From Amblyornis subalaris (Eukaryota > Chordata > Aves > Passeriformes > Ptilonorhynchidae), in NCBI GenBank assembly GCA_018881555.1, contig JACAXG010000050.1, positions 3,472,001 through 3,536,000 on the forward strand: a DNA stretch of 64,000 nt. Reading direction: 5' to 3'. A program made the position numbers and the translations under genes. The notes under the pieces are model-generated. The model had not been told where the DNA came from and did no database searches. It worked only from the letters and a program-made list of their open reading frames with translations. Below are positions 41,701 through 55,190 of this stretch, one piece after another. Within the stretch, counting starts at the first letter, position 1. Each line of letters opens with the position of its first letter.

Positions 41701-44700
41701 CCCAGTCCATCATGTATTTTATGTTTCCTGATCAATGGACTATATATTCAGTAGTTTTTGACTTCATGGAAAACTATTAATGCTATTTAGCACCATATCG
41801 TTCTCTGTTCAGTTGGTTTCTTCCTTCTTCTCAATATTTAGTTCTGACTCACTCTCCATCATTTTGTTTCCCACAATGAACTCCTTAGTACAATCACCCT
41901 ATTTTAAAGTTCTGCAATCCAGCAGAATCCTGATCCCCCAGCTTAGAGGGAATATCTTTCCATCTTCTAGGCCCATTTGATCAACACTACAGGCTCAGGC
42001 ATTATCCCTGGTTTTCTCTTCCATTAGAGCCACCAGTGCCAGGCAGGTGTCTGTGGCATTTTGTATGCTTTAAAAGTGTTAGTTCAACACATCCCCCACA
42101 AGCAGGGCAGAGGCTGAAAAAGTGCATCCATTACATCAGAGATGTGTCATGACCTCAAACAGAAGCTATGGTTTCAATAATTACAATATTTTAATCTTCT
42201 ATTTCCTTCTTCAAATTTAAAAAGAATTTATGCATCTCATGCAAAAGAAAGAATGCCTTACATGCATCTGAACAGGTTATCACACCTTTTTCTGAACTAC
42301 TAAACACAGCTGTCTAATAAGCACTCACTGCCTAATTCTTTTCTCCAGAAAATAATTTCACTATAGTGAATTATCAAAAAGTTGCAGAAACTTCAGGATA
42401 AGCTATATATTTGCTCTTGTTTTTGTTCAACCTTTCTCTGTGAGCATTCAATATCTTCTAATAGTTGGTTGCCACCTAAAGAAAAGGTTCTTTTCACCCA
42501 TGGGATAGTCCTGAATCTAATTCCAGTACTACAGAGATTTATCCCATTCTTCTGAAGTGAGGTTTGCTTCTGTATTATGTATTACACAGAAACAAAAAAA
42601 TAAAACTACAGATCATACATTTTTTAAAGTGTGATTGGTTCACTCACAAGCAGCAAACAGTCTTAGAGAGGAGTAAATTAGTATTTTGGCCACNTATCTG
42701 TAGTCTCCTTCAGAAGGACATAAAATTCACACTGCTACTGTTGTGCCTTGATCATCCCACTAGAAAACTGCTCCTCTGCTGGACAGAAAAATTCTGCCGG
42801 GGAGACTGGATTTCAAAACAACTTTCATTAACAGATCCAACCTTTCACTGCTCTTAGCATCTGTCTACCAACATCTTTTCAACCAGCACTTCAGTAAATC
42901 ACATTTTAAAGGAGAGGGAAGGAGACAGAGGGCAGACATCTAGAGCAGTCTGTGCTACAGAGCTAATAAGTCAAAATAGAGTATCATAAGCTTGGCTTTC
43001 ATTCCTCTTTCTCTCTCTGAACTAGCATCGAACAATCAGTGTTTCTGAAATGTCAAACACAGACACCCCCACACAACAAGTATCAAAAGATGAGGTAGTG
43101 AGGCATGGTGGGCGAAACTGCAAAAGCTCAAAAGCTGACCACTCCAACATATGAACGAATGTAATTTGTCCTCCACCTCGGGCTGGAAACAACCCCAGGT
43201 CCCAGCAGTAAGGTCCACGGTTGCATCGAGCAAGCCAGCCAGCTGTGCACTCTACAGCAGGGCTTTTGCTAATGACAGCACTCCCATGGGAGGAAGGCAA
43301 GCTATGGCTTGCAGAACACTGAGCTCAGCTTCCCCCATGCTGCAAGCAACCACAGCACTGTGACAGGACTGGGCCCAGCACACCAGACTGGCCCTTTGAG
43401 AGAGAGGATTCTCTCCTGCTGCAAAAACAAATCCAGTCCTGTTTAAGAGATGAAACACATTTCTGCAGCTAGTATGCCTCACCATTTCTGTGGCAATTTA
43501 AATGAGGGGGTTCTTTAAAAAAAAAATAGCGTTGGTCATTCCACTCAAAATTTCATTTCAATCACACAACACAAAATGTAATACCCTGAGACATCACAGA
43601 ATGGATTTGATATCAAAGAATCAAAATACAGCTATAAAAAGCCTTCCAGTCAAGCTCAGGTATGAAAGTATAGACACAATATATTTTCATACAAGTCGTC
43701 TTCATAAAAGCTAACATTGTTCAACATCCTTATGTTATTTCGCATGTGGAGTAGACTGCTCTTAGTAAAGATTCATAACTATCTCTGCACATCCTTCATG
43801 AGTTCTGGCTTTGAAATACCATGAAGCACTTGGAATATGACTGATATTACGACTAGCATCTACACCACCATGTGATTGTGTTTGGGGGGGCCCCACATTT
43901 GTGTTTATACACGGATATATAAATATAGATATATATAAACACACTGTGTGCACTCAAAGGATGTGCACTGCAGAGGTACAGAAAGTTTTTTACTTCAGTA
44001 TTCTTAAATATCTTTCATCAACAAGATGATGTGTAGCTACACACTTCCTCAGCACAACCAGATTTGAGTTTTTGACTGTTATCTTTAAGCCCTAATCGCA
44101 AGAGTACTTGAATACATCTATGGCTATTTCTTACCTTTTCAGACTTAGAAGGAAACAAAAAAGGTCNTTTAAAATTTGTAGGGAAAAAACCCACAAAAAT
44201 CTCAAATCTAGGAAGACTGCTTCTGGGGATAGACACTTCAAAATTTATGTCCACAGTAAGCCAGAGCCTCAAGTCTGATCATGTTACAACACCAAAATAC
44301 ATTTATAAGCATAATCTATTTGCGCACNCTTATTATGCTAGCTGATGTTTTCTTTGACTGCTATTTTGAACACCTTTAGGCTGACATTTGATCAGAAGAC
44401 TATCAACTGGTCATGACTAATTATCTTTAAGAGACTTCANTAGTTATCTGAAGGACTATTTATTTATTTAAAATATATCTAATTAGGCTGCACACACTCT
44501 TTGCAAACAAGCAACATCAAAATACAAACACAAATCAGTCTCCANGTAGTAGACTATGAAAACAAGTTCTCAGGTGTTGGGAGTAAAGTCAGTGCATCAC
44601 TCCAGTCTAGTTTATGGCAAGCAGTTAACTACTGGGTAAGAAAAATACCCCCAAAATTAAGCAAGACCAGCTTTATTTTTATTGCAACTATGCATAAAAC

Positions 44701-45674
44701 CTAAGTTCAGATGGACGTTCGCATGATAAGCAAAAGAGAATTATGGCTGAAAAATCACCTTCTCATCATAAATAGCTATGCTTTCCTTCCATTTATCAGG
44801 AACATTTCAGAAAAATCCAGTCTTGTGAATTTTCCTATAAATGGGCAGCAAGAGGCAGCTATTCTCACATTTCATTTAGCTTTTTGACTAGAAATAAAAG
44901 GCTAAAATGTCACCTTGTCCAAGTCATTATTTTAAAAGTAATAGCAGTATCCACAGTTCTCTCAATTTTGAGGCTCACCCTTCTCTGTACAACAGAGTTT
45001 AAAAACTTTCTTTGGTAAGATTGCCTGTATACATCCAATGAGACAAAGTGACAGTATCATGTACACTGGGGGAAAAGGGGAAAGTAGTTGGGAAAAAGAA
45101 ATAGCAACACAATTTTATAACTGCAATATTTAAAATCACTGGTGGTAAACCTCCACGGTGATTTCTAACTGACCTCCCTCCTTTCAATTTTTAGAAAGAT
45201 CTCTGAAAGTGTTCTTGAAAACACGTGGATAAACATTTGGAAATAACATTCACTTTCTACAAGAAGGATGCTAATGGTAGAAACAGCAGTAGTGAGCACA
45301 GATTAAAAATTATTGTGCAAGTAATCTTCTGCTGTATCTGTATTTTGTGGCAAAAACCACCCAAACAAGTTGCTTTTTTATTCACATACCCCATTCCACC
45401 TGTTGTGTTCGGTTTTCANCATCTGCCTGCTAGGAAGTAGGACTTCAAATTGCATGGAAGCTATACTAAAAGGACCAGGTCTCCTCTTCGCCAAGATAGC
45501 ACACTACGAAGGCAAAACCCATGTGCAAACTCNTAAGACTTATCTGAAGAATTAAGTTCATGAGTGACCATGACCATTCACTTACTAATCAGCTTCAGAG
45601 AGTTTTATTAAGCAGTTTCATTAGCAGAATTACAATAGGGACAGCACTTGCAGTGTTTGAGTGAAACAAACTTT

Positions 45675-45790
45675 TATAGAATGGCACAACCATTTAGGGT
45701 GGAAGGAGCTCTGCAGCTCAGCAGCTCAATGCAAGGCTGATTGCAAAGCCAGGTGACACTGCTGAGACCATCGTGCAGTCCAGTGTCTCC
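45675..45790 (-). mobile_element. Probable CR1 LINE 3' fragment, degraded
   Basis: The plus strand reads TATAGAATGGCACAACCATT followed by TAGGGTGGAAGGAGCTCTGCAG. This resembles the complement of CR1 3' tails in birds, where ATAGAATGGTTTGGGTTGGAAGG is typical. The element would therefore lie on the minus strand. Similarity fades to the right, so the end is approximate. The call rests on remembered consensus and not on an alignment. Confidence 0.5.
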
Positions 45791-48539
45791 TGTCTGTGCC
45801 CTACTTCTGATTTATAATGAGTTTATAATGATTCAAAATAAGAGATGTTTTCCCACAGCATTTTGTATTCTGCATGTTATGCACTTTTACCAATGCACAT
45901 TAAATANACCGTACATTGAAAAAAAACTTCGGTAAAAAAATTAAGGCAGCCGTCTTCATTTCTTGTCGGCTTTCTCCTCCTTGCAATACATCCATATGAA
46001 CTACTGTACAGATACCTACTACTTTAAAGATTATGAGCATGCACTCGGAAGCACTAACAAACGAAATGCTATGGAAAATGCCACTTGAAAGATATGATCT
46101 TTTGCAAAGCAGTATCGTACAAGGCAATTAAAAGGAACATTACAGAAATCCTCGCAAATCGGCACTAAGAATGTCATTCTTTTGATGACAAAGACAAGAA
46201 GGGAAATTGTTCATTTTGTGAAATGAATGTGCTGCATATGAATGTGTAAAATTTCAAGCCATATAAAATTATCTTTGCAAAAATACAGTGTAACAGCTTA
46301 TTTAACTGTAAATTAGTTGCCTTGCCACTTCTACCATTCATTTTGAAAACAACTTGTATTTGCAACAATCTAGCATTACCAATGAATTAAGAACCAGTCT
46401 GCTATGCAAAAATGTAATTACACTTTAATTTTGGAGAAAATAATTCACTAGGTCTAAATTAAATGGAAAATCTCCCTTCTACAAAAGAAGTCAACACAGT
46501 ATGTATACCTAAGTATTTAATAAACCTGAATAGGAACTGTCTTACATGATGTCCCTTTACAAACTAGCTGATAAGACAATGCTAGCAGAAACCAAAACTA
46601 GCAGCAATTAACACATCTATATTGTGAATATAACCAAAAGACTTATACTGATTAAAAAATATTATAAATTAAAGCTTTATTGGCTCTTTGGAAACGGAAT
46701 CAAGGGAAAACAGCCAAATATTCATGTATAAAATGCTTGACTNTCTTTCCCCAGGAAATTTTTCTAAAGAAATACAAGGTTTTAAGTAGAAATTTATTCT
46801 TATGAAATAATCTAATCTACTCCACAAGAAAATATGACTGCCATCAGGCTCTATATCATGCTAAGAACTGAAAGCCTTAGAATGAGAGCCTTCAGCACAC
46901 TTCTTCTGAGCTATAAATATATTTATGAAACATATACAAATAAATATATATAAGTTTACATGCAGATCATAAATATAGTACCGGAAATGAGTTCCTGAAT
47001 TAATTGTAAGTTAAAAAATACACACAAGACTAGAAGGAAGAGTCAACTGAGGACAACATGACGGAAGCAAGCAATGTGCTATGCTTCTTACAAGTTTTCC
47101 CTTCCTTCAACAGGAGACTTCTGGTGTATTTCACTGCTATGAAAGTTTGTGATTCTCTCAAAAAACACTGCCATGTGGAAGACAAGACCTCTGCTTAAAG
47201 TTTCTTCTTAAAAAGATAAATCTATTCCCTCCTTTTGAAACAGCAATGATTGAGACTATCATTATTCAAGTTAAGGCCAGAGCCTGTACACTGATAGGAA
47301 ACAAGCAAAAGGGAAAGAAGCTCACTTCATCTACTCGCCACCTGTTTCTACTTGACCCTCATGCAGTCCAGCAAACTCCAGTAATTGCAAGAATATTACA
47401 AAAAAATTACAAATATTAATTAAAATATCAACTCGATTAGAAGAGATTCCATCCAACTGCTTACTTTCTTTCTGTTCATATAGAAGGGTTATATACTTGA
47501 GAGGGAAAAATTAATTAACTTCAAGGTATTTGCGAATTATTAATTTTGAATTTCAGATAAAGAAGTGAAGACATTTTCATTTAAAAAATATATGGGCAGT
47601 GATTATTTTCAGTAAAATAAATAATGTAACTCTGCTTTAATGAATTAATAGATATATTTTGTTTGTTATACCAGAAGACATCTTAATTTCCCTCTCATTT
47701 CCTTCAGACCTTAACAAAAAAAATCTAAATCAGATACCAGCACCAGTTTAGTTTAAAAGAAGGTTTACAGACATGAACTCATTCCTGTCATGTAGGGAGT
47801 TTTATTTCCCTTAATTATGCTGATCAACGTTGCCCCCAAAAACCAGGCAATGGAAGATGTAAAATACTCTACGACATGGAAAATTCCTGTCCTTGCACGT
47901 TACTTTTTTAAAAACACATATTTGCTGCTTTCCCCACATAAGATTTACAACATTGTTTCACAGTGCTGACACACATGCATACAATCAGCTTCCTAATGAA
48001 AATTAAAACAAACAAGACAAAGATCCAAACCAGCCCTTGGAGAGTTTCAATTAATACCCCATCCATTAGGCATCTGTTTCATTACATGATGCAGACCTCT
48101 AGATTAGAGCAGCACTAGTAACTGTCCACAGACTGAAACATTTACATGAGTTTCTATAATGAAACCACAATGCACAGTGCAACCCTAGGTGATACATTTG
48201 GCCTTTACCACCATACAAAAGTAAATTCAAGTTGGCAAAAGATTTGAAAAACATCCCAATCTATAACTGATGATTTAAAATCCTTGGCACTTTCTCCTCA
48301 ATATTATTTCAGTTTAGATTGAAAGTAACACAGGATTGGGTATTTCTTTAGAATTCTGCTTTTAACACCTACCACAGGCAGCTATGCTTTCTTGGCTTTC
48401 ATTGGGAAATTAAGATTCGTTGATCAGGGTAGCTCCAGTTGCCACTGGAGCACAGGACAGGACACTGAGAAAGCAGCACAGGTGTCAGGAGAAAAGCCTC
48501 AGCACAGAACAAACAGCACAGCGTGTTTGTGCACACAAA

Positions 48540-48700
48540 CATGCCATCCCTGCTGCTTTCCTCTCCATCCTGCTGGATGGGGAGTGGCAGTGACCAATGG
48601 AGAGCTCACTCACAGTCCCCACCCCCCAGCAAAGCTCACACATGTGATAAGAGACAATAATCTGGCCTCTGATTGGCATAAAGGGAGCCTATGCCCAAGC
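48540..48700. promoter_or_regulatory. Weak cluster of promoter-like motifs
   Basis: Within about 160 bases there is a CCAAT box (GACCAATGG near 48592), a C-rich CCCCACCCCCCAG element near 48618-48630, and an inverted CCAAT followed by a TATA-like run (GATTGGCATAAAGGG near 48671). The region is GC-richer than its surroundings. No exon is attached on either strand, so this may be coincidence. Confidence 0.15.
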
Positions 48701-49585
48701 AGTCATCTCATTTCTAGTGAGACCAACTACTCCGTGATGAGAAGGCTCATTCTCAATGAAATTCCTTGCTGAAAATATATCCAGAAAATCTTTTATGGCT
48801 TCAAACAAATGCAAACATTGTCCTCCTCAGAAGAGAAATGAGCCGGGAACCACTGCAGCAAAGAACTGNAGTTAAAAGAACTTCACCTGCATTCCCTGCA
48901 AGTGTATTTAGTCACCTCTTATGTAGTTTTTGATTCAAAGTCAACTTTTCACAATCTTGGGAAGCTCAACCATAGTTTTGCCAGAGATAAACTGTAATTA
49001 TAACAAAAACCTAGCTGGTAGAAGTTATACCTCTTGTTCAAAGAGCAACTGCACGTTTGTTTTTCATGATTACCTTGCTGTGTGAGTAATTTAGCACAGA
49101 GATATGCATCTCCTTCCCTTTTGCAGTCAATAACTGAGTTTCTACAGTCCATAGTTTCACATTAGAAAAAAAGANGATCCATTATCCCAGCCAAGATTCT
49201 TCAAAATCATTATTAGTAATAAGTGAAATTTCATTCCATTTATCAACTACTTCAAGAACTACCTAAACATGGAAGAACTCGATCAATACTAAAGAAGTAA
49301 AGCAGAAGTCAAAGTATTTCCACTGAGTAATTCTTACAAAAATAGGGCAACAAGGGTGGACTCCATTACATACAACGCAGCAGAGAAGAAAATAGGAAGA
49401 GAGATTCNTGATTTTGTAAGGCTTTCTTTATTTTTAAACTTAGTCAGTCACCCAGGGTATACTTGTATATATACACCAACCTTGATATACTTTCACAGTA
49501 GCCTTACATTAGGTGAAGGTTTCTGTAAAAGTTCACATTTTAAAGATACATAATTCAATCCCAACAAAAGATGACTATACTGGAA

Positions 49586-49901
49586 TCACATGAAACCATT
49601 ACAACATGAAGAGACCTGTTGTGAACCAATCTTTTGGGAACACTCAGTTTCCATGTCAGGAATTGAAACTAGCATTTTAAAAATACTTTTCAAAATAGCA
49701 ATTGAAAGAAAGGCATTTATACACATCCCATCCGGATGTACCTTTTGCAAAGTACTCAAGCCAATGTGTAAAACTAAGGTTTGGTATTCACCTGAAGCAG
49801 GCAGCACTTTCCTTATTGGTCCTGTAATACAGTCAGCAATGAAATTAGAGAAAAACCCTAGAGGGATCAAGAATCTATTCATAATGGATGTCACACTCTA
49901 A
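49586..49901. other. Segment open on both strands for about 310 bases, no recognised product
   Basis: A 103-codon frame on the plus strand (49590-49901) and a 102-codon frame on the minus strand (49894-49586) cover the same DNA. This is longer than usual for AT-rich intron sequence. Neither peptide shows a motif I recognise, and neither is flanked by convincing splice sites. It may be chance or the remnant of an old mobile or retroposed sequence. Confidence 0.25.
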
Positions 49902-52900
49902 CAGGGATGATTAATGTCAGCTGAAGTAATTTAATAATTTGAGATTCTTCAGTGCAAGATATGCACCTTCTTATATAGCAGTAATTAAGCATTCAACTCC
50001 TTTTTGTTGTGTCTATGTGGGTCCCTTGAACAGTTTAAAGGACAAATCTTCACTGCCAACCAGAAATACTATTATCCCTGTATCTGGACTCATAACATTT
50101 ATATTCTTCTTGCTAAACACAAAAAATGAACTGTGTGCTTGAGTTGTAGCTGCTTAATTCCTCCAGTGGAGGAGGAATTTCTCTTTTGGGCTGTGTATCC
50201 CACCAGCACTAAGTACTTAATGCATTACAGGAATTTGTGGAAGTTGCTAATAAACTTAGACTAGGGCAGTAGGTACTCCAGTAAAACTCTGGTTACAACA
50301 TTTCTGACAATTTTGTAATAGAGGTATTTGTAGTTAATAAAATCCATGTCTCTTTAAGAAAGGAGAATAGTGTGTATAATGTGTATAATTAAGACCTGCA
50401 TATTTATGTCTCAAAGTAAATATGAAATCAAGCTTGTAATAAATTTCCATGTTTAATTTGATTTCACAACCTTTATGTTGATTATATATTTATTGAAAAA
50501 ATGTGGCCATTACATTAACATTAGAGTATTTCATATTATCGTTTGATGCATTTCACACATTTATATTGCAGCAGCAGATGAGATATACTTCAGTTTCTCT
50601 GAGGCTAATGCAACAGAACTTTGTGGTTTCATACACGGTTTCACATGAGCACAGAACCTATACTTAAAAAACATCATATGATGTACTGCCATCTTAGAGG
50701 AGGTCGTCTAAAGTGACATTTCAACCACACTAAAGCACTTATTTAGCCTAAAAATAATTTGCAGAATATTTACAAATTAATACAAATCTTACTGGTATGC
50801 AATCTCTTTTCTGTTCATAGTTCAACACTTTGGCACCCTTTTTCGTAACATTTCGCCCATCACTGCTCCTGAGAAAGCTGATAGCAATGAAACTATGTGA
50901 TTCTGCTATAACTAGCTAAGTAAACGTAAGTATGAGTCTAACTTGGACTTCGTGCTCCCATTCAAAGTCAGAATCTGATCTTCAACAGGTGAAATAAGAG
51001 CACACCATTCACCTCAAACATCCACTAGAAGTTCAACTTGACATGCATTACTTTGGTTAGAGTCTTGGATTTCAACCTCTTGAGGCAGAGCGATAATCTT
51101 TATTCAATAATTATATTCAACTTTTGTTAGGGTTTTTTGTTTGATTGCTTAAAAGACAAACAAAAAAAAACCCACCCAAAATCCCCCAACAACTTGCCCT
51201 CATTAGTATCCCTAATACTTTTATGTCAACTTGTTCTTGTTTACAACATTATATTTGAAGAGGGCAACTTGTCTTCTTGTTCACTCAGTAATATTTCTCT
51301 ACATTACTACTAGTATGACTATTTTTAACACAAAAGATTAAAATTATCAATATAACAAAGTCATACCAGCATTTTGATATTTTCACAGCTGTATTTAAGT
51401 CTATGTGGATGAAAAACGACCACTATCTTTCTTTAAAAAAGAAATCTTGTCCGATTAAACCTTGCTCTGCTTTCCATAATTTTACGAAATGGCTATAAAT
51501 ACATTTGGGCTAGAACAAGAGGATTTACACTGAGAACCTAAACTAGTCACCATTTATTTCAGCAATGGAAACACAAATAATCTTTCCAAGGGCAACCCAG
51601 AACAATTAAGTTCGGCTCCTAAAGACCAAATATGAATTATCCTCTCCTGGTTGTTGCTATTTGCCATCAACTACATAGGAGAGACTAGGGATTCTACACA
51701 TCAGAGTAGTGAGATTCTAGCATACTTTTCTGATGGGAGTGGTAGGAACAAACAACCAAGCAAACTGTTAAAAAGTGATATCAAATAGCCAAGAAGTTAT
51801 TTGAGCAGCAAAAAGAAATCCTCTACTATACAGGATATGTCAGTATACTTCTTATTTTCTTAGTAGCTCAAATCTCAATAAAATAGGAAAAAAAATCATG
51901 AAATATTAATATTTAAAGCAAGGTCCAGAATTCTGTGATGCAGACTCTCACTTCAATCTACAGTTGAGGAAACATTAAAACTGTTGCTGTGTTTCATCAT
52001 AAAGCCAAAACAAAGCTGACTTTGTCTTTATTTACATGCAAACACTTGCCAGGGGAAAATTTCTGTTTAGATTATTTACTTAATTTGCATTATTCCTTTC
52101 CTAAGCAGTATCTTAGCCAAATACTAAACTGCTGTCACTTAGAAAAATGAGGAGATTGAAAATCTACATTCTCCATTCAGTGAATTGTAATGGGAGGATT
52201 ATCAGAAAAATTTTGGTTCATTAAAAGTGAGTCCTGGGTCTGAACCACAGAGACAAAGAAAACAACAGATATAAAATTCCCCCACTGATAACCAATGCTT
52301 TGCCTTTCTCGAAGAAGTCAGTAGACAGCTAACTGAAAACATGGAAGATACGGAATGCAATCTTTATAAGGCTGAACTATGCCTAAGAGAGCACTGGCAT
52401 TTCCAGAACTGAGTCTTAAATATCCCTTTTACCAGCCACAATTTCAGTTTTGATTTCCAGCAATTCAATGGAAGTGCTTATTCTATCGGGTTGCAAATGT
52501 CAAGTACTGCTAAAGATTCAAAACCCACGAGTCAAACATAAAAGCTTAATACTCTTCTGGTTCAAGGGTTTTAGGATGCACTTTGTTCTCTTCATAATTT
52601 TTTTTCCTTAACACTTTTTAAATTAAAAAAAAAAAAGTGAGATTACCACCTAATAACAAGCTCCCAGAGGAAAAGTGCAAATGTTCTGAAACTTGCAATG
52701 GTGCTGGCAGCACTGAGCTCAGCAGTAACCCAATTAGGAAAGGATTAACTGAAAATATCTGTACATGCATGCATCTACACTTTCTCCCTCCCCTCTGTGC
52801 CAAATAGTCCTCTGAGATGTACAGACACCAGGCTGACTTCCACCCAGCAATTGAGGGTTTCGAAATTTCTTTGCTTGATATGGTGCAGAGGGGACAGAAA

Positions 52901-54639
52901 AACATAGAAATAAACAACACCTGAGCTAAAGCAAACAACTGAGTGAGTTGGAACAAGTTTTGTGACCTTTTCTGTCTAACTTTAGGAGTATAAGTCAGTG
53001 TGCAAGGAACAACAAATGGGGCAGCTCTAGCAAGCAAACAATGCATTTATCTGTGCGAGCCTGTGCATTTTATACATCCATGCTGCAAACGCATGTCTAG
53101 ATCTTTGCAAATCCTTTTTCTCCTCTCCTTCTGGGTCACAAACTGTTTCTCAGTGGTTGGCTCACTGATGTCAGTCAAAACACCTTTTATCTGCAGCGGA
53201 CAAAAATCACTCCCTAGTCCAAAGCACAGCAAAAAAATCCCAAACATTAAAAGACTTCAGTTTGACCAATTACTATTTCAAGACAGAATGTAGTTTAGAA
53301 CCAAAACCATAGCTTGCATTTCAAAGGATCAAAATAAGACATTCTGACAATAGTGCTNTACCATCAAATAAAAGTACTTAATACAAACAATATGAAACCT
53401 AAAAAGCTCATCAGCCTCTTTGTTAGGAAGGAATCTACATTTTACTTCTGCTTCTAAATAAAAGCAGAACAGGTGAATGGATTGTCTTCTAGTTTAAGAC
53501 AAAGAACAGGATATACAGCCATGAATGTAACTTCAAAGCAGCTGCAAGAGGTCAGACTATAGAGAACAGCTCAGTATGCAATAGCAGGAATCCCTCCTTT
53601 GATACACTCTCCTTGCTTCAACTATTACTGAGCCACGGGGCTTAAGGAATCAGACACAATCCAAACATTATGTTTAATAACCCTGATGGACTACTTTTTT
53701 GCCATGATTTTCTCCAAACACTCTAAGTTCATTTTTACATCTGGCCACTACATCACCTCTCAGAAATGCACCCTAAAATTTAATTATCTGTCATATGACA
53801 TATTCCTTTTATTTAATAACTTACTGCCTCATTAGATACCGCCTCATTCTCATGTTAGGAGACATAAGGAACAAATCATTCCCTCTTCGTCTTCTCCCTG
53901 CTATTCAAAGAGTTCATAGACTTCAACGAGATGAATATGGGCATATGGCTTTCCATATCAAGAATCATAATTTATTTACTTTTGTCCCATTCTAAGCCAT
54001 CCAGGACATCCTATTGCTAGGCTTACCTTTCTCAGTACCTTCTGTAGTTGAACTATATCCTTCTGAGGATAAGGCAAAACCAAAAATCATAGTATTCAGT
54101 AACAACATTCGCCCAGGGCATGCAGTAGTATAAATAATGCTTTCATTCTGTTCTCTCTTCCTTTATTACAAACTATTAATTACTTTCAATTCCTGAAATT
54201 GTCTTTGCTTCTTTTTGTTTAGACAGCTCTGTGTCTAAAACAACACTAAACTCAAACCCAGAATTACCCTGAAGATCATCTTTTGAAGTGTAGCCAATTA
54301 AGAACCAATTATTGTTCATGTGTAATTAGGACTGTTTCTTTTGGCACAGTCTTTCATATTTTAATCACCTTTCATTTTAATCACCTAGAAAGCATCGCAA
54401 CTCTTCACAGTCCATTTTAGTTTTGCTGTCTTTAATACATATATGCAGGCAGTACACTTCAAACGATCCCATTATTCATCCTTTTTCCACAAATCATTTG
54501 CCAATATATTGAACCACAAAAGTTCATCATCAAGAAACCTAATCCAAAAGAAGACTCCTTCTTACACCATGACAGCATGAGAAGGGTAGTTTTTTTTTTA
54601 ACTACAAAAAGATTAACCACAACAGCTTCCCCTCCCTAC

Positions 54640-54664
54640 ATATATATATATATATATATATATA
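54640..54664. repeat. TA dinucleotide microsatellite, about 12 units
   Basis: An uninterrupted run of alternating A and T spans about 25 bases between CTCCCTAC and GGGATC. It is a simple repeat and likely polymorphic. Confidence 0.95.
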
Positions 54665-55050
54665 GGGATCAATCAATACGTTTTGGTAATACAAACATAC
54701 TGTGCTGACTAAATCACTCTGTGGCCTTTTGACTCTTTGAAGAACTCTGAACTATTTTTGTGGTGTGGCATCTCTTCAAAAGCTGATAACTGTTTCTCAA
54801 TATGTAACAGTTATTTAATAGCTACCAATTCTGTTCCTATGATTTTCAGCTGTATTGTTGGTACGAAAAATGGATTTGCTGGTCTGTGATTTCCAGGACA
54901 CTGGAGTATTTTTTTTTTTTAAAGCTACCATAACATTTGCCACCTTTCTATAACTGGATACACAGACCAGTGAAGGACAAACGTTGTGCACCAGAAACAT
55001 CAGTTCATCAATACCCTATAAGATTAGCACGAAAATAGCTCATTATAGTA

Positions 55051-55190
55051 GTGTCCAAGTCATTTATGAAGATGTTGAAGATCACAGGGCCAAGGATGGA
55101 GCCCTGTAGAACCCCACCAGCGAAGGGTCGCCAGCCTGATGTCAAACCATTCACTGTAACCCTTTGCACCCAACCCGTAAGTCAATTTTG
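55051..55190 (-). mobile_element. CR1 LINE fragment from the reverse transcriptase region
   Basis: Translated on the minus strand, this segment gives about 46 uninterrupted residues, including [16 protein letters not shown], then [10 protein letters not shown] and FNIFINDLD. This is the CR1-type reverse transcriptase core, where GVPQGS and the INDLD segment are family hallmarks. Here the proline of GVPQGS is leucine. The element copies itself by target-primed reverse transcription, but this piece is only about 140 bases and cannot be active. It has the same orientation as utrophin. The rest of the reverse transcriptase, the endonuclease and the tail were not found next to it. Boundaries are where the similarity to remembered CR1 sequence fades. 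Confidence 0.9.

Noticed and set aside
48392..48772. Plus-strand open frame of 126 codons.
   Set aside because: No recognised domain. It runs through a GC-richer patch where long frames arise more easily, with no splice or polyadenylation context.
52618..53046. Minus-strand open frame of 142 codons.
   Set aside because: Low-complexity hydrophobic composition, ends in a run coded by A/T homopolymer, no motif and no splice context. Treated as chance.
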